Assembly (NCBI GenBank): GCA_035048485.1
Contig: CM068582.1
Location: 34,799,596 to 34,863,595 of the forward strand
Length of the DNA stretch: 64,000 nucleotides
Direction: 5' to 3'
Origin: Pteria penguin
Taxonomy: Eukaryota > Mollusca > Bivalvia > Pterioida > Pteriidae
Each line of letters starts with the position of its first letter. Position 1 is the first letter of the stretch. Positions 57,590-64,000 of this stretch are shown here, piece by piece. Below the pieces are notes generated by a model. It was not told the origin of the DNA and searched no databases. It saw only the letters and a list, made by a program, of their open reading frames with translations. Made by a program: the position numbers and the translations under genes.

Positions 57590-58080
57590 ACATCATATGC
57601 AGTGTGACCTTGACCTGGCAGACATAACCTTGGTTCAAGTTCCAACACACAACCTTGGGTCCTGGGTGCCAAATCCATGTTGGGAGTTATGGCTCAAACA
57701 AAGATATCCACATCATATGCATTGTGACCTTGACCTTGCAGAAATAACCTTTGAGTCAGGTCATCACACACCTTTGGGTCCCGGGCAACAATTCTGTGAA
57801 ATAGTCTTCAGATCCATGCAATGTGTAACAAGGGTTTCCTATCAAGTAGTACTACGACCTTGACCTTTGACCTCCGACCTTGAAAAACTACAGGTGTCTT
57901 TGTCTTGGCATAATGAGTAAAGTTTAACAGTCTTGGCCCTAACGGTTTGGTCTGTATCCTGCCCTCTCGGTCAGACAGACAGACAAACAACACCATACCA
58001 TAATGCGTCCCATCAAAGATGAGAATAAAAAAATGTGATATACCATAATACGTCCCATCAAAGATGAGTATAAAAACCAT
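57590..58080. repeat. TGACCTTGACC tandem repeat and short duplicated end
   Basis: TGTGACCTTGACCT recurs with ATCATATGCA about 119 bp apart (57590 and 57709), the minus-strand image of AAGGTCAAGGTCACA. Two copies of ACCATAATRCGTCCCATCAA then AGATGAGNATAAAAA follow (57996-58075). Confidence 0.65.
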
Positions 58081-58089
58081 GATATAATT

Positions 58090-59720
58090 TTGCAAAATTA
58101 TGAATCCTCTTCCAAGTCTTCACAAAGAAAGTATCATAGGTCAGGGACACACATGGATGCTGAGGACACATCATTTGTCTGGTTTAAGGAAAAAAAGGTG
58201 AAAAACATTCCGCTTTCATGGCTAATTTTGTTAACCAAGTCAGAGGAGCTTGCCATTTAACTTGGCTTAAACCAAACAGTGGATGGCTTGAGCAATATAA
58301 GTCTTGACATGGAATTGTATGCTGTACAATCAGTGGTGAATCTGGGTAGGTAAATCTGGAAAGTAAATCTGATTGGCTTGACAGCAAGTTTCCTGGCTCT
58401 CTTAAAAACTACAATCCTCATGACCAATATAATGCATATGAAACTGAACTATTTTATAAACTGTTACCAAATAAAACTCTGCAATTAAAAGGTAAATTGT
58501 TTTGGTGGAAAAAAGCCAAAGAATGCTTGTCAGTCTGACTGTGCACTAATGTGGATGGGTCTGACATTATGAAACCTCTCGTTATTGAAAAATTTGAACC
58601 CCATAGTGCTTTAAAGGTGTCAAGTCTTTGCCTGTCACATACAAGGCTAATCGTCATGCTAGAATGACATCTCATATATTTACTGAATGGGTCTGACAAA
58701 TGGAGAGAAAGATAATCACACAGAAACACAAGATTTTATTTTTTATTGACAATTCCACCTACGGAAAATTTCAGATCAGTGAAAATTGTGTTTCTACTGC
58801 CTAATATGACCAGTAAACTTCAACCGATGGACCAGGGAATTATTTACAACATGAAAAGTTAAATACAGGACAGCACTCATACAGCACATTCTGAAGGTAA
58901 GATGACTCTCTCTCTCTGTCTCTCTCCTTTTCATAGTTAAAGGGTTGATTAAAAATCATGTTGATCATTAGAAATTACACGTCGTTTGATATGCAAGTAA
59001 TTTTTCCTTGTTATCTTTGCAATTCACATGAAAAAAGGTGGGGTGAGTTTTTTTTCGGAGCCACTTATTTTTACAATAATGTTTTGGTATCTTTCTGTTT
59101 TTTTCAGTGTCATGATGCCAATACTGTGTCACAACTGAACGTCCCTTGTGCCATTCGCATGCATGGGGGTGACTATCACATGTTTCATTGGATGTTAATG
59201 CAAAGCTGGGTTTGTAACAACAATGACAAAGATCAGTGACGATGATGATAACTTTGTGGATGATAATGACATTCCTTTAGTTCAACTAAATGCGAGTGAC
59301 AACGAAGATAACATCCAAGATGTACACCTGAAGGATAAATTTAGGTGTGATGGCATTTCCTCACACAAATTTGTCAATACTGACATCGGCGTTATTGCTA
59401 CAGAGGAATTTGACGAGAACAAGATTGTAAAAACATTCTTTATAAATCTGATATGGACGATGAAGATGTGGACAATGATCAGTTCAACTAGAACGATATT
59501 GCCGAGTTCAATGCCAAATTTTCCATGACACAGGCAGACGACTTTCTGTGTAAATTTGAATGTTTGATACATTCAATGACAGTTGTATCAGCAGATGTTT
59601 TGAACTGCCTTTATACACTCAAAAAATTTGTGTCAGATAGAATATCGGATACAATGACACTGAAAAAAAAATCACCGACGTCTTCTTAAGATTGGATGCA
59701 TTGCACAATCTTTGAGTGCA
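58090..59720 (+). pseudogene. Decayed Tigger/pogo-type DDE transposase
   Basis: Frames broken by several stops and shifts follow Tigger order. At 58155 a CENP-B-type helix-turn-helix end reads DEDTSFVWFKEKKVKNIPLS. Then YETELFYKLLPNKTLQLKG, FKGVKSLPVTYKANR, TSHIFTEWV, ILFFIDNST (the second catalytic Asp region), and remnants of the P..TSKLQPMDQG motif near 58800-58850. After an intron-like gap (58897-59107) come KAGFV and an acidic SDDDDNFVDDNDIPL tail (59223 on). It sits antisense in the 8.5-kb DHX35 intron. Inactive. Confidence 0.85.
58897..59107 (+). other. Intron-like insertion within the Tigger remnant
   Basis: CTGAAG/GTAAGATGA at the left and TTCTGTTTTTTTCAG/TGTC at the right bound 211 bp that has a (TC)n run and no transposase similarity. 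The surrounding transposase resumes on the far side. It has the form of a spliceosomal intron; a chance insertion is possible. Confidence 0.5.
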
Positions 59721-60204
59721 GACTATGACTATGATTTATTCATTGCTTATAAATGAATTCAATATGTAAACGTTCTACCATGTTATTCCTTAACAAAATA
59801 AACAGGATTTGCTACATATTTTCTTTATATTTATACTTTATTTCTTCCATAAGTAAATTTGCAATACCCATGTGGTGAACTATGCACAGTACGAACCAGC
59901 TTTATTGGTCCTTATCTATTCGCTATAAGCATGTTTTACTGTGTTTAAGTTTATTAGTTTGTGCTCTATCAAGAAAAGAAGCAAACTGCTTATACAATTA
60001 TTAAGATGAATTATTTTCATTTTTTGAGTGTATTTTTTAGTTTCCCATGTTTATATTTCTTCTTTTCACTTGAAATAACATGTATTGACAATGTGACGAC
60101 CCAAACATTTGAACAGTGAATGATGATGTGTAAGCTTTCTTCTGTCCTCTGTGCTACTTGGATTCTGAAGGTGCTGTGTGTCAAAAATGTGGTCATTCAC
60201 TTAC

Positions 60205-60300
60205 CAGATGCTAGAAGCATTCTTGCAAACATTGGAGTCAGAGGAAACTCTGCCATCTGTAATCCTAATGGGGATATTAAGTTGCCATTTGCATCCAAGG
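60205..60300 (-). CDS. DHX35: DHX35 exon: winged helix
   Basis: Acceptor TTGATTTTCAG, donor CTG then GTAAGTGAA. 96 nt encoding LDANGNLISPLGLQMAEFPL then TPMFARMLLAS. LG..MAEFPL.P...(R/K)ML is the hallmark winged-helix motif of DEAH helicases. Confidence 0.92.
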
Positions 60301-60409
60301 CTGAAAATCAATATTTCCTTTTTATCATTGCAACAATATATGAATACCATATCCTGATTCAAATCAGACCTTTTTTTCAAATTTCTTCTATAATTCAGCA
60401 GCAGGAAAT

Positions 60410-60560
60410 TGGTAGGTTTGCCGAGTGGTGTTTTACATCATTTTCAACGAATTTTCAGTTACATCAAAACATGGAAGCAGGAGGTAACCAACCTCTTAAA
60501 CATAGTGATACAATCCGGGTATCAATCCCGGATCTGCGCTGCAATCAGCAGCAGAAAGCA
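60410..60560 (-). mobile_element. Decayed SINE-1 copy, minus strand
   Basis: GGTGTTTTACATCATTTTC, TTCAGTTACATCAAAACATG, GAGGTAACCAACCTCTTAAA and CCGGGTATCAATCCCGGATC match SINE-1 on the minus strand. It occupies about a third of the 432-bp GC-AG intron of DHX35, in the same orientation as the gene. Confidence 0.75.
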
Positions 60561-60732
60561 ATGTGTATATTTATAAAGAAAATATTGGTATTGTTGCCAA
60601 ACTGTGAATCAAAAAAACAACTTCCAGATTTAGTATTAAACCTTGCTAATTTGATATAATTAATCATATATTACACCAAATACCCCACACATACAGTTTT
60701 GGTATTTTATGATAGAATCAAAGAATACTTGC

Positions 60733-60787
60733 CTCCTAATGCAAACAACAACTCTAAACCTCGGATCATGTTCTGTGCAGGGGGAGG
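60733..60787 (-). CDS. DHX35: DHX35 exon: RecA2 to winged helix, with GC donor
   Basis: Acceptor CTATATTGTAG. 55 nt encoding PPPAQNMIRGLELLFALG, ending phase 1. The donor is GGAG then GCAAGT, so the intron is GC-AG. Frame continuity with the next exon (G-ALDANGN) excludes the nearby GT at GGAGGCAA/GTATT, which would shift the frame. Confidence 0.9.
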
Positions 60788-61078
60788 CTACAATATAGAG
60801 TAGACAATAAACATCATATAGCAATATACATCTCAACCCACAATTCATGGGATGTCAATGTCAAAAATTACAAAATATATCGATGGAACTATATCCATTG
60901 CATTCACGTAAAATTGCATTATACCTAAGCTCACAAAATATGGGCTGAAATGTAGAATGATTCTACACTCCATTATCAATCACAATCATTTATATGTTAC
61001 CTTCTTCACTTTTTCATCTATTTACCAACAGAATAGCCTCTATGTATAAAGAACAGAAGATTACCAGGTTTGGAGATG

Positions 61079-61082
<4 letters not shown>

Positions 61083-61131
<49 letters not shown>
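61083..61131. repeat. (AT)n microsatellite
   Basis: About 24 AT units, directly followed by AAAAGCACA, a motif repeated at the fold-back termini. Confidence 0.95.
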
Positions 61132-61136
<5 letters not shown>

Positions 61137-61230
61137 CACAAAAAAGGAAATTGTAACAACATTCACTATTCATAAGTATCGGATCAACCTCAATGAAGGT
61201 TAATGCAAATCGCTCGAGAAAAAGGGGTCA

Positions 61231-61951
61231 ATATAAAAGCACAGGTAAGCGATAACGATACTAAAACAATTAAAAATTTGCCAAATTTTCGAAGCAATCT
61301 GCTTCTTCTTCAGGACACACACTCACACAAATATAAAGACACGAAAAAAATATATACAAAGCACTAGTCTAATAAAAACTGGTTTCTTCAATTGGCTACA
61401 TATTGAGCATTTCAAAAGATCTTTTGTGGAGATGCCCATTTTTGGGTAGGGTTTGGTATGGACAGACGATAGGAATCCGTGTCTTTATACTTGTCATGTA
61501 ACTCACCATCCAATATTACCACTTGTCTTGACAGTTTTTTTTTTTTTTTTTTTTTTTTTTTGTACTTACTTATTTTATCACTTATTTGTTTTTCACTCCC
61601 ATTTATTTCTGTTATTTATTTTCTTTGTCCTTCTATCTATAACTTCTTATCACCTAGTCTAATTACCTTCAGTAGGTCAATGCAAATACATTTTAGGGGG
61701 CGCCACTTGACCTGTAAGCAAGCTGTCGGCTTGTGTTTGGCTCAATTCCTATTAGATAGCGCATAGAGAAACGCTCAATATGTAGCCAATTGAAGAAACC
61801 AGTTTTTATTAGACTAGTGCTTTGTATATATTTTCTATCTTTCTTTTCGTGTCTTTATATTTGTGTGAGTGTGTGTCCTGAAGAAGAAGCAGATTGCTTC
61901 GAAAATTTGGCAATTTTTTAATTGTTTTAGTATCGTTATTGCTTACCTGTG

Positions 61952-61960
<9 letters not shown>
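61231..61960. mobile_element. Fold-back element with 178/188-bp inverted arms
   Basis: The left arm 61231-61408 and right arm 61773-61960 are complementary with a few small gaps. Examples: ATAAAAGCACAGGTAAGC with GCTTACCTGTGCTTTTAT, and GGCTACATATTGAGC with GCTCAATATGTAGCC. The 364-bp spacer holds a run of about 31 T (61531-61561) and no ORF. Each arm contains a hairpin core CTGAAGA-A-GAAGC..GCTTC-GAAA. (AT)n runs touch or lie near both outer ends. Confidence 0.85.

Positions 61961-62018
<58 letters not shown>
61957..62018. repeat. (AT)n microsatellite
   Basis: About 30 AT units starting at the outer end of the right fold-back arm. Confidence 0.95.
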
Positions 62019-62025
<7 letters not shown>

Positions 62026-62643
62026 CATATACATTTGATAGTATTTTAATAGCGGAATTTAAATTTTGATTATTCTAAACATTTCTGCATTTCTTGGACT
62101 TAATGTTGGTAAACGATAATTTTACCTTTTTCCTATTATCAAAAATCAAAAATTTTGTGTATGATATCTCCTCCCTTTCTTTATAAATGTACAATTATCT
62201 AAATAAAGCTTCTAGGAATTGAAAAATAAGTTTTTGAAACACTTTTTTCATATTATTCTGTTGGGTAAAGCATAGTTTGTTTTTGAGATATCCTACAATG
62301 AGTATTGGCAAAGGTTGGAACAACTATAGTACGTATCACTGTACCGAGTCTCTGTTTATAAATATTCCTGATAAAATGCATATCAATACTTTTCCATAAA
62401 AACTGTAGACAGTAAATTTTTTCATACAAAATACTTTGAAAACTTCATGAAGATATGACACTAAGTGGCTATTCTGGAAGGAGATTTAATTCTGACATAA
62501 ATAGAAAATATGACTCAGACTTATTCATAACCTACCGCAACACATACCAACCTTGAATTTAATATTCAAATATATCACAAGAAAGAGTCAAATATTCCTT
62601 ATAATGCAAAAAAGGATAGTAAAATGTCAATTTTCGAACTTAC

Positions 62644-62768
62644 AGCTATGAAATTGAATCTAAGAATGTTGGACACACCAAGGGCCTTCATTTGCAACAC
62701 TACCGGAGCTAAATCTGTTCTTTGCATTTCAGGAACTGTAGCCATTTCAAGATTTGAAAAATCCTCCT
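62644..62768 (-). CDS. DHX35: DHX35 exon: end of RecA2
   Basis: Acceptor TTCTTTTTTTCCAG, donor AGCT then GTAAGTTCG. 125 nt with 2 leading nt, ending in phase 0. Encodes EDFSNLEMATVPEMQRTDLA then PVVLQMKALGVSNILRFNF. VPEMQR.(N/D)LAPV is the conserved region after DEAH-helicase motif VI, which binds RNA and closes RecA2. Confidence 0.9.
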
Positions 62769-63100
62769 CTGGAAAAAAAGAAAATAACTCAAAACTTGCT
62801 AATTGCATTTTGAAAACCCAAAGATTTCAGAATTCGCATATACATTCAAACATGCCTATAGAAAACACATAGATAATACATGTACTGATTAAATGTTTGT
62901 GATAGAAATGCTTTCTTTAGTTGATAGGTGGAGCAAATGTCACAACCCTTTGCATGTTACAGGCAATCCCACTGCCTATCACTAAACCTACAAGCAAATT
63001 GAGAGAATTATGGTCCCCTACTTTGAAGGTTCTATCAGTGAGGGTGCAGTGATGTGTGACATACAACCATGGTTGTGCATGTCTACAGACACACATGCCA
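62769..63100. other. DHX35 intron sequence at the right edge
   Basis: No exon recognised between 62769 and 64000; the preceding DHX35 exon must lie beyond the window. Confidence 0.4.
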
Positions 63101-63420
63101 AATATGGAGGCCCTACGTCTTATGGTTAAAAAGTTACATTGAAGTAGGTCAAAGGTCATGGTCAAGGTCACATGATAAAAACTTTGGTACCAACAGAAAG
63201 GTATTGCAAGTAGGGATACACATGCCAAATATGAAGGCTTTATGTCTTACGATTAAAAAGTTAAAAAAGTTACACTGAAGTAGGTCAAAGGTCATGGTCA
63301 AGGTCACATGATTAAAAAATTTGCCAAACACAAAGGCCCTATGTCTTACGGTTACAATGTTATAACCAAGGTTAAAGTTTTTGTGACAGACCGACCGACA
63401 GACGAACGAATGAGATTTAA
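63085..63420 (+). mobile_element. Family A-type repeat, two tandem units, with DR1 sites
   Basis: CACATGCCAAATATGGAGGC, GTAGGTCAAAGGTCATGG, CAAGGTCACATGATAAAAAC and TTGGTACCAACAGAAAGGT repeat about 136 bp apart. AGGTCAAAGGTCA is exact at 63146 and 63282. The end GTGACAGACCGACCGACAG is interrupted by the SINE-2 that follows. Confidence 0.7.
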
Positions 63421-63427
63421 TGTCTCC

Positions 63428-63634
63428 ATGCTTTTGCATCTTTCGGATGAGACAGTAAAAAACGAGGCCCCGTGTTGTGGTATGCATGGCACGTAAAAGA
63501 TCCCTCACTGCTTCGGGTGGGTCCGTTGCAAAGGTCAAAATTTGTATGCCCCGCATCAGGCAGATGCCGTCACCATATACGTGAAATATTCGTGGTGTGA
63601 CGTAAAACAAAAATCAATCAATCAATCAATCCCA
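63428..63634 (+). mobile_element. SINE-2 copy, tRNA head missing
   Basis: TTTCGGATGAGACAGTAAAA, GAGGCCCCGTGTTGTGGTAT, GATCCCTCACTGCTTCGGGT, GCCGTCACCATATACGTG and GTGACGTAAAACAAAAATC with an (AATC)n tail. Very close to the 49310 copy, so young. Confidence 0.9.
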
Positions 63635-64000
63635 GCAGTAAGAGAGTATGAAAGAGAGGAAAAAACACTATTTGTTATAACAACTGAAATATCTATTATA
63701 AAATGTGCCTATTTTGCAAAAATCACTTGATAAACCATGAAGTGGGAAAATCATGCTACCTAAGCCCATGGTATTGAAGCATATCAGGATTTACATTTCG
63801 ACTTATCACATCTACAACTCTTCTATGTCCACTGACATTGGCAAGGTTTATTCAGGCCCAGTCAGTTGCCGTTACTGCACAAAATAAAATTTTAAATGGT
63901 AGCATTTACTAGCGAATCTATTATGGCTACGGCTGTTTATTAGGGTAAACCAGGTATATGAAGCAGTTATACAGACAGCTCTCCATCCAGACACAGTAAT
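63635..64000. other. Unassigned sequence at the right edge
   Basis: No exon or repeat recognised. Confidence 0.35.

Larger units (their letters stand above)
45109..62768 (-). other. DHX35: DHX35 gene, internal part (six exons)
   Basis: Minus-strand exons at 62644-62768, 60733-60787, 60205-60300, 51614-51708, 46093-46170 and 45113-45242 join in one frame across five introns of 1856, 432, 8496, 5443 and 850 bp. Together they encode about 192 residues, colinear with DHX35: end of RecA2, winged helix and most of the HA2 ratchet domain. DHX35 is a nuclear DEAH-box ATP-dependent RNA helicase found with catalytic-stage spliceosomes. QIQNVF, SVEEGDH, WCHENFLNYKGL and PPPAQ separate it from DHX8/16/15. 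Missing: both RecA Walker motifs (5' exons, right of 64000) and the OB fold (3' exons, not found). Confidence 0.88.

Noticed and set aside
63069..63610. Frames overlapping the right-edge repeats (up to 153 codons, minus)
   Set aside because: They translate family A repeat and SINE-2 sequence antisense; not a gene.

Overview
The window looks like nuclear DNA of a bivalve (or closely related) mollusc. It is AT-rich, has spliced genes, and is packed with tRNA-derived SINEs, fold-back elements, minisatellites and many dispersed repeats rich in the nuclear-receptor half-site AGGTCA, a repeat landscape I associate with oyster, mussel and scallop genomes. The species assignment is inference; no rRNA or mitochondrial marker is present.

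Two host genes are convincing. (1) A single-coding-exon class A peptide GPCR of FMRFamide-receptor type at 19583-20947 (+), with a splice acceptor just upstream in the 5' UTR. (2) Six consecutive internal exons of DHX35, a spliceosome-associated DEAH-box RNA helicase, on the minus strand between 62768 and about 45113. Their phases join exactly into about 192 residues, from the end of RecA2 into the HA2 domain, and one intron has a GC donor. The 5' exons must lie to the right of the window. The 3' exons (end of HA2, OB fold) were not found to the left. A third, weaker gene at 16529-17300 (+) has TATA box, ATG, two overlapping frames and poly(A) signal. It appears to encode a small Cys-motif protein broken by one frame change. 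Three further candidate exons or ORFs are given at low confidence (1662-1919 +, 24606-24860 +, 35195-35334 -).

Layout: 0-16 kb is repeats, including a head-to-head tRNA-related palindrome (55-335), paired SINEs (5.3-5.9 kb), a GGAAT-rich terminal-inverted-repeat element (9.58-10.51 kb) and a 42-bp/52-bp minisatellite block (12.4-14.7 kb). 16.5-21 kb holds the small gene and the GPCR. 22-31 kb holds a decayed LINE reverse-transcriptase tail, a hAT-like MITE and a minisatellite grown from the middle of one SINE (28.6-30.2 kb). 32.8-33.8 kb is a mobile element with an exact 146-bp tandem array. 36 kb has a degenerate repeat rich in the splice-donor heptamer GTAAGTA. 38.4-42.7 kb is a 40-bp satellite with recent higher-order duplication. 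43-64 kb is DHX35 exons and introns filled with mobile elements, including a decayed Tigger/pogo transposase with its own intron-like gap, an element carrying five exact estrogen-response-element palindromes, and a 178/188-bp fold-back bordered by (AT)n runs.

Three SINE families recur. SINE-1 ends GCGACGTAAAACACC with a (CCAA)n tail. SINE-2 ends GTGACGTAAAACAAT with an (ATCA)n tail. SINE-3 ends GTGACGTAAAC with an (AAC)n tail. The shared 3' core suggests one partner LINE. The names SINE-1/2/3 and families A/B are local labels for this window only.
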